A stretch of DNA of 64,000 nucleotides, taken from NCBI RefSeq assembly GCF_007748035.1, contig NZ_CP036278.1, positions 4,712,001-4,776,000 on the forward strand. The letters run 5' to 3'. Shown here piece by piece: positions 53,686 through 62,762 of this stretch. Within the stretch, counting starts at the first letter, position 1. Every line of letters begins with the position of its first letter. The translations under genes were made by a program, and so were the position numbers. Source of the stretch: Aeoliella mucimassa. GTDB lineage: Bacteria > Planctomycetota > Planctomycetia > Pirellulales > Lacipirellulaceae. Under the pieces are notes generated by a model. The model worked only from the letters and a program-made list of their open reading frames with translations, was not told the origin of the DNA and ran no database searches.

Positions 53686-55551
53686 TTAGAAGCGGTAGTC
53701 GAGTCCTACATTCAGTCCATGTGCTAGCAGTGGGCTGTCGTGCCACTCGAATCGTGGGCGGCTGGCACCCTCGACTGGCGGCGTTACCGGAGGCAGAAGA
53801 TTCGGATTTACATCGAGGTCGATGTGCTCGCCGGGCCGGGCCACGTTGCCCCAGTAAAGCAACGTGTAACCGACAGTCGCCTGCAGACGCGGGGTTATTT
53901 TGTAACCCAGCTTGGCTCCGATTTCGGGAATCGCCGAGAAGACATCCCGCTTGTAGGTACCAATGTTGCTTTGCAGTGCTAGCAAGCCACCTTCTTCGGT
54001 GTACGAGTTGGTTCCGTCGCTCACGGTGGTTTGCCCAGCCACGTTCACCCGCTGGTGCGTGTTACCGAGAGCCACTTTGCTAAGCAGCGAGAGTGTCCAT
54101 TTTTGCGATTCCCATTCCCAGATAAAACCAAGGTCGCCGCCATGAAACTCGTTGGACGTATCGAATCGATCGTAAAGATCGAACGTCCCAGGGCTGGCGG
54201 TGAGCAAGGAGTTAAGGTTTTCTCGTACGAGAATCCGCTCGTCGAGCGACAGATAACGATAACCGCCGATGAAGTCGATGCGCGACACACACGACGGCGA
54301 AACCACCGGCATGCAAGGATTGCAACTGGTGCAGGTGCCACCGATCTCTTTGCAGCAGATTGCTTTCCGCAAACGCAGTCCGGCTCCATTAAATTCGCTG
54401 TTGGCATAGACCGAAACGGTTCCTTCCACCACATTGGGGAACGACACCAACTCGGCATCTTCGGCCGCGACCAGCGGATCGCCGACACCATCGATGGGAG
54501 CCATGTTAAAGAACGGGCGGGCCAGGATCGGCGAGCCGCCGGAGCCGGTTGCTCCAAAGCCCACCGAGTCGGTCTCGAAGAAGAAGGCATCCCCTTCGAG
54601 GGCGATGTCCTGATAGTCGTTGAACCAAGTGCCCAACGTGAACTTCATGCCGTTGCGACTACCGTCGAGAATGTCGCCACCGCCGAACAGCACTTGGGTG
54701 CCCGGCTCGCCGAGCACGCCCGCGTCGGCCTGGGCGGTACCATTGGGGCTCGTCGTCACCAGCGGCGGAGCATACATCCCGTCGAACCACCACAGCAACC
54801 ACTCGGCACTACCGTAGAACTGACCACGTGCGCCGCGACCACAACTGGGGCCAAAGCTGGTTTGGGGCATCAAGTAATAAGGGCCGCAGGTTTGGCAGCC
54901 GTCGTAACTGTTTACCATGCCGCCTATCGAGGGACCGATGTACTGCCCTCCATTGCAGTTCGGACAATTGGTGGAAACGGTTCCGTAATCATCGATCACG
55001 ACCGGAGCAACCTGGGCAGTGCGGAGCGTCGGACTATTTGCTTGCAAAGGCTTCACCGCTTGTTGGTGCTCAGCTTGCTGCACCGGATAAGCGGAGGTTG
55101 GCTGCATCGATGGCAGCAATAACTGTGTTGCCAGCAAGGTGTCGCCGGTATCGCTACGCACCGCGACGCGCTCGCCGACGTAAGATTGCAGGTCGATGCC
55201 GCCGTTCTGTTCGACATAACGCTGGACGGTTCCGTACTGGTCGGCCAACGCAAACTCAGGCGTACCATCGCTAGTGTTTGGATTGCGAATCAAAATCGCT
55301 TGCTGCATCGCCCCCGTGCCCGGATTAGCGGGCGTCGGCATCAGAGTTGGAGCAGGCGCATGGTACGCGGCCGGTTGCACCGACTCGGCGGCCAATTGTT
55401 CCAGCGAACGAATCGGTTGTGCATTGCGTTGCGGCGACCATTGCAGTGGCTGGGCCTCGGCTGGCATCAGCGAAACACCACACAGCACGACCGCTGCAGC
55501 CATGCAGTTAGCAAGTTGAATTCGAACGTTGAATCGGGGCGACGATTCCAT
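53686..55551 (-). CDS. BBP7-family outer-membrane beta-barrel protein
   Basis: The 621-residue product has an N-terminal signal (ANCMAAAVVLCGVSLMPAEA) and a Gln/Pro/Ala-rich linker of about 170 residues. A Cys-containing segment follows (STNCPNCNGG, GCQTCGPYY), then the barrel domain starting at about 245 (GQFYGSAEWLLWWFDGMYAPPLVTT). It ends in an aromatic terminal strand (GLNVGLDYRF), typical for BamA-dependent insertion. The barrel matches the planctomycete-specific BBP7 (DUF1551) family, function unknown. GGGAG 7 bp before the ATG at 55551 supports the start. It is divergent from the export operon starting at 55819. A GGTCTC/GAGACC hairpin lies in its leader (55569-55584). Confidence 0.88.
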   Translation of the reverse strand: MESSPRFNVRIQLANCMAAAVVLCGVSLMPAEAQPLQWSPQRNAQPIRSLEQLAAESVQPAAYHAPAPTLMPTPANPGTGAMQQAILIRNPNTSDGTPEFALADQYGTVQRYVEQNGGIDLQSYVGERVAVRSDTGDTLLATQLLLPSMQPTSAYPVQQAEHQQAVKPLQANSPTLRTAQVAPVVIDDYGTVSTNCPNCNGGQYIGPSIGGMVNSYDGCQTCGPYYLMPQTSFGPSCGRGARGQFYGSAEWLLWWFDGMYAPPLVTTSPNGTAQADAGVLGEPGTQVLFGGGDILDGSRNGMKFTLGTWFNDYQDIALEGDAFFFETDSVGFGATGSGGSPILARPFFNMAPIDGVGDPLVAAEDAELVSFPNVVEGTVSVYANSEFNGAGLRLRKAICCKEIGGTCTSCNPCMPVVSPSCVSRIDFIGGYRYLSLDERILVRENLNSLLTASPGTFDLYDRFDTSNEFHGGDLGFIWEWESQKWTLSLLSKVALGNTHQRVNVAGQTTVSDGTNSYTEEGGLLALQSNIGTYKRDVFSAIPEIGAKLGYKITPRLQATVGYTLLYWGNVARPGEHIDLDVNPNLLPPVTPPVEGASRPRFEWHDSPLLAHGLNVGLDYRF

Positions 55552-55818
55552 GAAATAGCTCCCAATCCGGTCTCTCGCGAGACCCTCCTACGAAGGCCCG
55601 CATGAGCAAAGCAGATAAGCGTGTTGAATGAAAAGTCCGTACGAAAAGTTAGCGAGCAGGCTTGTATCAAAAGCAGGTAGAAGCTGCAACGTCAGACCGC
55701 AAAATCGGCACAATCGTTAAAGTCGGCACGGTTCCCAGGACGAACCAACGGATGAAGTCCGTACTTAGAGCTGGAGTGCTAGCACCCGTTATTAATCGTT
55801 AGCGAGCTTGGAATACGT

Positions 55819-58539
55819 ATGCTGTCCCGCTTGGCATCCCTGACATTGCTAGTCGTGCTGACTCTCGTTGGCACCGGCTGCAGTTCCACTTTTTACCGTC
55901 GTCAAGCCGATCAGGAAGCCAATTGCCTGGTCGACGAGAAGGCGATTCCGGCCGAAGGTGTCCCTGGCGAATACCGTATCGATCTTGACCCTCGCTCTCG
56001 CATGTTCGATCCGTTCGATCCCGATTGCGAACCGATGCCGCCGGACGATCCCACGTCGGCCCGGTATCTGGAGTGCGTCGATGGTAAGCGAGGATCCTCC
56101 GACTGGCGGAAGCTGCCGAAAACGTCGTTCGTCGACAACCCAACCTGGCAGGACTACCTGCCGCGCGATGAAGCAGGTAAGATCGCGCTCGATCAGAAAG
56201 CGGCCATGGAGCTGGCCTTGGTGCATTCCACCGACTACCAGCGACAACTCGAAAACCTCTACCTCTCCGCGCTCGACGTGACCTTCGAGCGATTTCGATT
56301 CGACACCCAGTTTTTTGGTGGCTCGCAAATCGTCTACCAAAACGATGGTTCCGCCCGCGGTGGCGAAAGCACCCTGCATGTCGCCCCTTCGAGCGCGGCC
56401 GCTGGCCCTAGCATTAGCGGCAATCGTTTCCGTGCAGAAACGCTCACCGCCACCGGCGGCGAGTTTGTCGTTGGTTTTGCTAACTCACTCGTCTGGCAGT
56501 TCTCCGGATCGGATAACTACAACGGATCGTCGCTTATCGACTTCAGTCTGGTTCAGCCCTTGCTGCGTGCAGGAGGTCGGACCGTGGTGCTCGAACGTTT
56601 GACGATTGCCGAACGAGCCTTGCTGGCGAACGTGCGAATCATGGAACGCTACCGCCGTGGCTTCTACGTCGAGACCATCACCGGGCGAAGCGCGGGCTCT
56701 GGACCGTCGCGTCGTGGTGGTGTGTTTGGTGGGGCCGGCCTCGAAGGCTTTAGCGGCGTCGGTTCCGGCGGCTTTGGCTCGGTCGGCGGCGGTGGTGGTG
56801 GAGTTACTGGCGGTGCCGGTGCCGCCCAGGCGGGTGGCTTCGTCGGTCTTCTGCAAGATCAGCAGCAACTTCGCAACCAACGAGCCAACGTCGCAGCGTT
56901 GCGAGCAAGTGTCGCTCAGCTGGAAGCTACGTTCGAAGCTGGGCGGATCGACCGTTTCCAGGTCGATTTGGCCCGTCAGGCACTATTCAACGCTCAAAGC
57001 GTGCTGCTACAGCAAGAAAACGGCTATAAAGCGTCGCTCGAGTCGTTCCAAACCGATCTTGGCCTGCCCCCTGAGTTAGAGGTGGTGATCAACGATCCCT
57101 ATCTCGATCGCTTCAACTTGCTTGATCCTGAGCTGGAAACTCTGAAGCAAGACATCGCGATTGTGCTCGACACCCTGCGTACCCGACGAGAAGAACGTCG
57201 CGAGGCCATCGAGGCGAACCGCCCGGTAGCGGGCAACATCGAGCAGGATGTCGAAGCCGTGGTGGTTGCGTTCGCAGACCTGTCGCAAGCCATCACCACG
57301 CGCATTGCCGAGGTCGACGCCGACTTCGTGAAGCTCGACGAAGTGCTCCCTCAGCGTCGTGAGTCGCTGGAACAGTTGATCTCGCGCACCGAAGTCATCC
57401 AGGCAGAAATCGATACGTCGCTGCTAAGTGTCTCTCGACTCGATGATTACATTGCCGGTCGACGCGAAGAAATGGAACGCCTGCGAGCCACGCTCACCGA
57501 AACGCAGGAGCAAATGACGGGATTTGCTCAGAATCCACCGGGGGATCTGGATGCCCGACTGAATAAGACCATCGAGCTCCTGAGCGTGGCTTCCAGCGAA
57601 CTGCTTGAACTGTCGCTGCTGCAAGCCAGCGTGCGACTCGAAAGCGTTACGATCGATCCAATTGAGATCCAGCCAGAGCAAGCCTTGGCCATTGCCAGCG
57701 CGTATCGGCGCGACTGGAAGAACGCCCGTGCAAGCTTGGTGGACTCCTGGCGACTGCTGAAGTTTAACGCCAACGACCTGGAGAGCGACGTGAGTCTGGT
57801 GTTCAACGGCGATATCGGCAACGTAGGTCAGAATCCGTTCAACATCCAGGACGACAACAGTTCGCTACAGGTTGGCCTGTCTGTCGATGCTCCCATCACC
57901 CGACTGGCCGAACGCAACGTCTACCGGCAGTCGCTTATCGAATACCAACAAGCCCGTCGGGGATACTATCAGTACCGCGATGGCATTTACCTCGGCCTGC
58001 GTAACACCCTCCGCCAACTGCGGTTAGACGAAGTGAACCTGGAACTCCGCCGCGCCGCGGTGCAGCTGGCGATTTCGCAGGTCGATCTGACGCAACTGCG
58101 GCTAAGCGAACCTCCGCAACCGGGCGAGACGGCCGAATTTGGCAATACCACCGCTCGCGACTTGGTGCAGTCGCTCTCGGATCTGCTGAACGTCCAGAAC
58201 GACTTCCTTAGCGTGTGGGTCGACTACTCGGTGCAACAAATGTCGCTTGAGTTCGACCTAGGCATCATGGAAGTCGACTCGCAGGGCATGCGAGTCGATA
58301 TAGGAGTTCCCTATACGGAATATTTGAATAACTTGCCGGTCTACCCAAGCGATCTGTATCCCGGCATGGGAGGGGCTCCTTCTGACGAAACCCAGGATGC
58401 GATGGAAGTACTGCCGACCGCCGCACCGTTGCTGCGGGACGCAGATATCGAGGCCGAGCCGATGCCAGCGGAGCCGATCGAGGTGCCAACGCTGGAAGAA
58501 ATGCCGATACTCGAGCAGCCCGCCGAGATTGAACCCTAA
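55819..58539 (+). CDS. TolC-family outer-membrane protein of a MacAB-like exporter
   Basis: The 906-residue product begins with a lipoprotein-like signal (LTLLVVLTLVGTGC). Efflux-type coiled-coil repeats occupy about 110-240 and 345-840, far longer than the usual 450-500 residues. A glycine-rich insertion lies at about 295-340 (VFGGAGLEGFSGVGSGGFGS and more), and a separate long alpha-helical segment with Glu/Arg-rich heptads at about 440-600 appears to extend the tunnel. The C-terminus is acidic and proline-rich (EAEPMPAEPIEVPTLEEMP). It is the first gene before an adaptor, an ATPase and a permease on the same strand, so it should be the outer-membrane channel of that system. TolC family membership is clear, the insertions are unusual. 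Confidence 0.85.
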   Translation: MLSRLASLTLLVVLTLVGTGCSSTFYRRQADQEANCLVDEKAIPAEGVPGEYRIDLDPRSRMFDPFDPDCEPMPPDDPTSARYLECVDGKRGSSDWRKLPKTSFVDNPTWQDYLPRDEAGKIALDQKAAMELALVHSTDYQRQLENLYLSALDVTFERFRFDTQFFGGSQIVYQNDGSARGGESTLHVAPSSAAAGPSISGNRFRAETLTATGGEFVVGFANSLVWQFSGSDNYNGSSLIDFSLVQPLLRAGGRTVVLERLTIAERALLANVRIMERYRRGFYVETITGRSAGSGPSRRGGVFGGAGLEGFSGVGSGGFGSVGGGGGGVTGGAGAAQAGGFVGLLQDQQQLRNQRANVAALRASVAQLEATFEAGRIDRFQVDLARQALFNAQSVLLQQENGYKASLESFQTDLGLPPELEVVINDPYLDRFNLLDPELETLKQDIAIVLDTLRTRREERREAIEANRPVAGNIEQDVEAVVVAFADLSQAITTRIAEVDADFVKLDEVLPQRRESLEQLISRTEVIQAEIDTSLLSVSRLDDYIAGRREEMERLRATLTETQEQMTGFAQNPPGDLDARLNKTIELLSVASSELLELSLLQASVRLESVTIDPIEIQPEQALAIASAYRRDWKNARASLVDSWRLLKFNANDLESDVSLVFNGDIGNVGQNPFNIQDDNSSLQVGLSVDAPITRLAERNVYRQSLIEYQQARRGYYQYRDGIYLGLRNTLRQLRLDEVNLELRRAAVQLAISQVDLTQLRLSEPPQPGETAEFGNTTARDLVQSLSDLLNVQNDFLSVWVDYSVQQMSLEFDLGIMEVDSQGMRVDIGVPYTEYLNNLPVYPSDLYPGMGGAPSDETQDAMEVLPTAAPLLRDADIEAEPMPAEPIEVPTLEEMPILEQPAEIEP

Positions 58540-58544
58540 AAAAA

Positions 58545-58575
58545 CGAGGAATCCGCGGTCTCGTTCCTCCTTTTC
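58545..58575 (+). terminator. Weak terminator-like hairpin after the outer-membrane gene
   Basis: GAGGAA (58546-58551) pairs with TTCCTC (58564-58569), followed by CTTTT. It is 6 bp after the stop codon. With short arms and few T residues it may give partial termination before the adaptor gene. Confidence 0.45.
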
Positions 58576-58679
58576 GGGGTTACATCCAGTAGGGGAGGCT
58601 TGTGCCTGCAAGTCGCCAAATGCCGGTGTACGATGCTTTCGTACCAAGAAGTTCTTCTGGCGACGAGCGGCCAATTGCC

Positions 58680-58685
58680 TATAAT
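58680..58685 (+). promoter_or_regulatory. Candidate -10 box before the adaptor gene
   Basis: A perfect TATAAT lies 44 bp before the adaptor ATG, but the matching -35 region is poor. If used, it would give the adaptor-ATPase-permease genes their own promoter after the weak terminator. Confidence 0.35.
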
Positions 58686-58728
58686 AGAATCCCCTTCCTC
58701 ATATTCCCTCCTGCAAGGCGGCCCTGCC

Positions 58729-60330
58729 ATGTCTGTTCCAATGCTCCGAACGCCCCGTCATGGACTCGTTCAGGTTCTACTGCTCGCAGTTCTGGCTATT
58801 GCCGCGGTGGTAGGTGGCATTTACTGGTACCGCTCTTCTGGCGATAACGGCTCGGCCGATCATTTGGTGCTCCACGATGTGGAACGTAGCGACTTTGTGC
58901 TTTCGATCACCGAGCGTGGTGAACTGGAAGCGGCCGGCGTCACCGAGATTCGCTCGGAAGTCAAAACTCAAAACCAGCCTGGTCTGGCCATTCTCCGCGT
59001 GGTGCCTGAAGGTACTCACGTGAAAGCGGGCGACTTTCTGCTGGAACTCGACTCATCGGCCCTCGAAGCCGAACAAACCACGCAGCAGAATGCGGTAAAT
59101 CTGGCGGAAGCCACCGTGGTGGAAACTCGCAACCTGTACGAAACCGCCCTGATTGCTAAGCAGGAATACATTGAGGGTACGTACATCCAAGAGCGTCAGG
59201 TGATCGAGAGCGAAGTATTCGTTGCCGAAGAGAACTTGAACCGCGCCCGCGAGTACTACCAGTTCAGCAAGAAACTGGCCGCGAAAGGTCACATTAACGA
59301 ACTGCAGCTAGAGGCCGACAAGTTTGCCGTTGATAAATCGGTGAAAGAACTCGATGCCGCCAAAACCAAGCTGACTGTTCTCGACAACTACACTAAACCG
59401 AAGATGGTGAAGCAGCTGGATAGCGACATCGTCATTACCGAAGCCAAATGGGGTTCGGCAAAGAAGAGCTACGAGCTCGAACTGGCGAAACTGCAGGAAG
59501 TGGAAGACCTGATCGCCAAATGCACGATCTACGCCCCGAAAGATGGCGTCGTGATCTACAACAACGATGTCGATCGTCATGGCAACGAAGACTGGATTGT
59601 CGAAGAAGGGGCCGAGGTGCGTGAGCGTCAGGTCGTGTTCCGGCTTCCCGATTCTTCCGCCATGCGAGTGGAACTTAAGATCAACGAAGCCTTGGTGCAA
59701 TACGTCAAACAGGGCATGCCTGCGACGATTGTTCCCATCGGTCTCGACGGCCTCGAACTCCACGGCAGCGTCACCACGGTGAATCGCTACGCGGAACCGG
59801 GTGGCTGGATGCGTGCCGACGTGAAAGAGTACAAGGCTTTTGTTTCCATCGACGAAGAAGTGCCGGGCTTGCGTTCGGGCATGACTGCTTCGGTGACCGT
59901 GAAATGCGACTACATTCCCGATGTGCTGATGGTGCCGGTTCAGGCAATTCATCCCCACGGTAGTGACTACTACTGCTTGGTCCGCTCTGGAAATAAATGG
60001 GAAGCCCGCAAAGTGAAGTGCGGTCCGACCAATAGCGAGTACTTTGTCGTCGAGGACGGCCTGGAAGCAGGTGAAAAAGTTTCGATGAATCCGCGTGAGT
60101 ACATCGCTGCGGTCGACCTGCCTGATCTCCCCAAGCAAGCTCCCAAAGTAAGAGACGATATGCCAATTCCGCCTGGACCTCCAGGCCCAAGCACCCCGGT
60201 CGCCTCGGCCGACGAACCTGGTCCTACGCAGCCCGATTCGGCTCCTCAAGCTACGCCAGCTAACACGACGACGTCGACTAGTACGACCTCGGAGACCGAA
60301 ACTACCTCGGAGCAAAACACCGCTATCTAG
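58729..60330 (+). CDS. Periplasmic adaptor subunit of ABC-type efflux pump (HlyD/MacA-like)
   Basis: From ATG 58729 (MSVPMLRTPRHG) the product is 533 residues. A membrane anchor at about 10-30 (VLLLAVLAIAAVVGGIYWY) is followed by a biotinyl-lipoyl half, a hairpin of coiled coil (about 110-265, NAVNLAEATVVETRNLYETA and VDKSVKELDAAKTKLTVLD), the second lipoyl half (CTIYAPKDGVVIYNNDV) and beta-barrel domains to about 460. The last 70 residues are Pro/Thr/Ser-rich (PIPPGPPGPSTP), probably disordered. It links the ABC permease at 61089 with the outer-membrane protein at 55819. Longer frames start upstream, but this ATG puts the anchor at the N-terminus. Confidence 0.9.
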   Translation: MSVPMLRTPRHGLVQVLLLAVLAIAAVVGGIYWYRSSGDNGSADHLVLHDVERSDFVLSITERGELEAAGVTEIRSEVKTQNQPGLAILRVVPEGTHVKAGDFLLELDSSALEAEQTTQQNAVNLAEATVVETRNLYETALIAKQEYIEGTYIQERQVIESEVFVAEENLNRAREYYQFSKKLAAKGHINELQLEADKFAVDKSVKELDAAKTKLTVLDNYTKPKMVKQLDSDIVITEAKWGSAKKSYELELAKLQEVEDLIAKCTIYAPKDGVVIYNNDVDRHGNEDWIVEEGAEVRERQVVFRLPDSSAMRVELKINEALVQYVKQGMPATIVPIGLDGLELHGSVTTVNRYAEPGGWMRADVKEYKAFVSIDEEVPGLRSGMTASVTVKCDYIPDVLMVPVQAIHPHGSDYYCLVRSGNKWEARKVKCGPTNSEYFVVEDGLEAGEKVSMNPREYIAAVDLPDLPKQAPKVRDDMPIPPGPPGPSTPVASADEPGPTQPDSAPQATPANTTTSTSTTSETETTSEQNTAI

Positions 60331-60378
60331 CGGCCTTTTTCGATTCCCCGTCTGACGCCTTCTGCCCTGACCGCCTCG

Positions 60379-61092
60379 ATGCCCACCTCCCGGACTGCTA
60401 ACGGTACGCTCGCCGCTAGTATTCACGACCTGCACAAGCAATACGTCCTCGGTGGCGAGACCGTGCATGCGCTGCGAGGCGTCTCGTTCGACGTGCCGGA
60501 GGGAGATTACGTTTCGATCATGGGCCCATCGGGCTCAGGCAAGAGTACCCTGCTGAACCTGCTGGGATGTCTCGATACGCCGACCAGTGGCAACTTTTTT
60601 CTCGGCGACCTCGACGTTGCCAAAATCGACGATGACCAGCGAGCCGAAGTCCGTTCGACATTGATCGGCTTTGTTTTCCAGTCGTTCTACCTTCTGCCAG
60701 CCCTCACAGTGGTGGAGAACATCGAAGTTCCACTGCTTTACAGCGGTCGGCTCACCAAGGAGTCGCGCGAGCGGGCAATTAGCCTAGCCGAGCAAGTGGG
60801 ACTTGGCTCGCGTCTGGAGCATCGCCCTACACAACTTTCCGGTGGTCAGCAACAACGCGTGGCAATCGCCCGCAGCCTGGTAAATGACCCAAGGTTCTTG
60901 CTGGCGGACGAACCAACAGGCAACCTCGACTCGAGCACCACGGCTGAGATTCTCGCCTTGCTCGATGCATTGAACCGCGAGGGGCGAACCATTTTAATGG
61001 TCACCCACGAACCAGAAGTCGCCGACCACACGAAACGCAAAATTGTGCTTCGCGACGGCCAGGTACAGATTGACGAGAGGTTGCGCGGATGA
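60379..61092 (+). CDS. ABC transporter ATP-binding protein, MacB/LolD type
   Basis: The 237-residue product has all ABC ATPase motifs: Walker A (GPSGSGKSTLLNLLG), Q-loop (GFVFQSFYLLPALTVVEN), signature (LSGGQQQRVAIARSL), Walker B (FLLADEPTGNLDS) and H-loop (VTHEPE). It energises the type VII (MacB/LolCDE-like mechanotransmission) class of ABC transporters. It overlaps the permease gene by 4 bp (ATGA). The operon order adaptor-ATPase-permease, preceded by an outer-membrane gene, is that of macrolide/peptide-type exporters, but substrate cannot be predicted. Confidence 0.94.
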   Translation: MPTSRTANGTLAASIHDLHKQYVLGGETVHALRGVSFDVPEGDYVSIMGPSGSGKSTLLNLLGCLDTPTSGNFFLGDLDVAKIDDDQRAEVRSTLIGFVFQSFYLLPALTVVENIEVPLLYSGRLTKESRERAISLAEQVGLGSRLEHRPTQLSGGQQQRVAIARSLVNDPRFLLADEPTGNLDSSTTAEILALLDALNREGRTILMVTHEPEVADHTKRKIVLRDGQVQIDERLRG

Positions 61093-62405
61093 TTGCCTGG
61101 CTGCGTGCAATTCGACTCAGCATCAAAGAACTGCTGCTCCACCCATTGCGTTCGTCGCTCACGGTGCTCGGTATTTTCATCGGTGTTGCCAGTGTAATTT
61201 GGCTCCTGGCCATCGGCGAAGGAATCGGCCGCAAGGCGGAAGAACAGATCGTCGACCTCGGAGCCCGAAACATCATCCTGCGAACGGTAAAGCCATCGGG
61301 CGGGCAGGAAGGGGGCCGGCTGTACGGAATCACTCGCGACGACCTGCAGCGGCTTACCAACACACTGTCGGATGACCTAGATCGCATTGTCCCCGTCCGG
61401 GCGATTACGCAAAGCTTTGGGCGCGGTTCCCGCGAACTCGAAGGCCGACTGGTGGGAACTACTGCCGGATACCTGGAAGTGATGCGGATGGAAATGGAGG
61501 AGGGGGGGCGGTTTTTCACCCCCAACGACGGTAAAGAGGAACGCAACTACTGCGTGCTCGGGCCCCAGGCTCGTGCTGAACTCATCCCGTTTGGCGACGC
61601 AGTTGGCCAGAAAGTCCGCATTGGCGAGGAGTTCTACGAAGTCATCGGGGTGATGAAAAACAAGACTTCGCACAGTTCCGATAACAAGTCGCTGAAGCCC
61701 GAGGATGTTTCCAAGGACATCTACATCCCCATCGAAACCTTTTGGCGTCGCATCGGCGACATGATCGTAATCCGCGCTCGTGGGCTCTTCCAGCAAGACA
61801 TCGTAGAGATAAGTCAGGTTGTGCTGGAGGTGACCAGTCAGGACAAAGTGCTCGACATGGCCCAGGTGGTGGAGACCACCATCGCCAAAGAGCACACGAT
61901 GCCCGACTACTCCATGACCGTACCGCTGGAACTACTGGAGCAAGCCCGTACTACTCGGCTGCTGTTCATTGTATTCTTGGGGATGATCGCGGCTATTTCG
62001 CTGGTAGTCGGTGGTATCGGCATCATGAACATTATGCTGGCCACGGTCACCGAGCGGACCCGCGAAATCGGCATCCGTCGGGCGTTGGGAGCAAAACGTC
62101 GCGACATTACCCGGCAGTTTCTAATCGAATCGGTCGTGCTGTCGGCCGTGGGAGGTCTGCTAGGCATCGCGGCTGGTCTTACCTGCCCGCTGCTGGCTGG
62201 GCCGCTGCGCAGCTCGCTGCTGTACCTGTTTCCATCGCAGATGTCCGCCTTGCCCGAGGAAATCCGCGACGTCGAACCGCTGCTGGTCGGCTGGTCGATT
62301 CCGCTGTCGTTGATCATTGCCGTGGTAGTCGGCGTGGTGTTTGGAGTCTATCCAGCGATGAAAGCGGCCAAATTGGACCCGATCGAAGCCCTCCGACGGG
62401 AATAA
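61089..62405 (+). CDS. ABC transporter permease, MacB/FtsX type
   Basis: The 438-residue product has an N-terminal helix (about 20-40, LTVLGIFIGVASVIWLLAI) and a periplasmic MacB-like core domain at about 45-290. Three C-terminal helices form the FtsX domain (LLFIVFLGMIAAISLVVGGI, VVLSAVGGLLGIAAGLTC, LSLIIAVVVGVVFGVYPA). TERTREIGIRRALGAKRRDI, the coupling-helix motif, lies before the second helix of this group. It forms the inner-membrane dimer of the exporter and is not fused to its ATPase, in contrast with E. coli MacB. Its start overlaps the ATPase stop by ATGA. Confidence 0.93.
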   Translation: MIAWLRAIRLSIKELLLHPLRSSLTVLGIFIGVASVIWLLAIGEGIGRKAEEQIVDLGARNIILRTVKPSGGQEGGRLYGITRDDLQRLTNTLSDDLDRIVPVRAITQSFGRGSRELEGRLVGTTAGYLEVMRMEMEEGGRFFTPNDGKEERNYCVLGPQARAELIPFGDAVGQKVRIGEEFYEVIGVMKNKTSHSSDNKSLKPEDVSKDIYIPIETFWRRIGDMIVIRARGLFQQDIVEISQVVLEVTSQDKVLDMAQVVETTIAKEHTMPDYSMTVPLELLEQARTTRLLFIVFLGMIAAISLVVGGIGIMNIMLATVTERTREIGIRRALGAKRRDITRQFLIESVVLSAVGGLLGIAAGLTCPLLAGPLRSSLLYLFPSQMSALPEEIRDVEPLLVGWSIPLSLIIAVVVGVVFGVYPAMKAAKLDPIEALRRE

Positions 62406-62442
62406 TGCTGGCTGCCCCCTGGATGCCTGGCCAGACGCTTGT

Positions 62443-62448
62443 TATACT
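62443..62448 (+). promoter_or_regulatory. Candidate -10 box of rpmG
   Basis: TATACT, one mismatch from the consensus -10, lies 42 bp before the rpmG ATG and after the permease stop. The corresponding -35 region is weak. Confidence 0.4.
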
Positions 62449-62489
62449 GCCGGGCTAGCGAAATTTAGCTCATTTCGAGGAATCTGGTC

Positions 62490-62669
62490 ATGGCCAAGAA
62501 GAGTGGTGGCAAACGTAAAAAGAAGGTTGAAGTTGTATTCCTGGTCTGTGAAGAGACCGGCGATTACAACTACACGGTCCGCCGTAAGGTGGGTGGCGAG
62601 AAGCTAAAACTGAAGAAGTTTTGCCCGCGCCTGCAACGCCACACATTGCATAACGAAAAGAAGAAGTAA
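62490..62669 (+). CDS. rpmG: 50S ribosomal protein L33
   Basis: The 59-residue, strongly basic product has the L33 pattern: [20 protein letters not shown] in the first half and [19 protein letters not shown] at the end. L33 sits near the ribosomal E-site. The zinc-binding form has two CxxC pairs; here only C20 and C44 remain (CEETG, CPRLQ), so the protein resembles the zinc-free type. The gene lies 84 bp after the ABC permease and just before recJ. Confidence 0.92.
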   Translation: MAKKSGGKRKKKVEVVFLVCEETGDYNYTVRRKVGGEKLKLKKFCPRLQRHTLHNEKKK

Positions 62670-62762
62670 CATTGCGAACCATTGGTTTGCTGTCGCGGCA
62701 GGCAATCTATGCGCCGGTCGCACTGGCTTCTGGTTGGTGATGTTTCTCCCATTTCTTCTTCG

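Noticed and set aside
50493-54083. Very long open frame (about 1,196 codons) on the plus strand opposite the SdrD-like gene
   Set aside because: It is antisense to two well-supported genes (SdrD-like and BBP7), has low-complexity Arg/Gly/Val-rich composition and no recognisable domain; GC-rich codon bias explains it.
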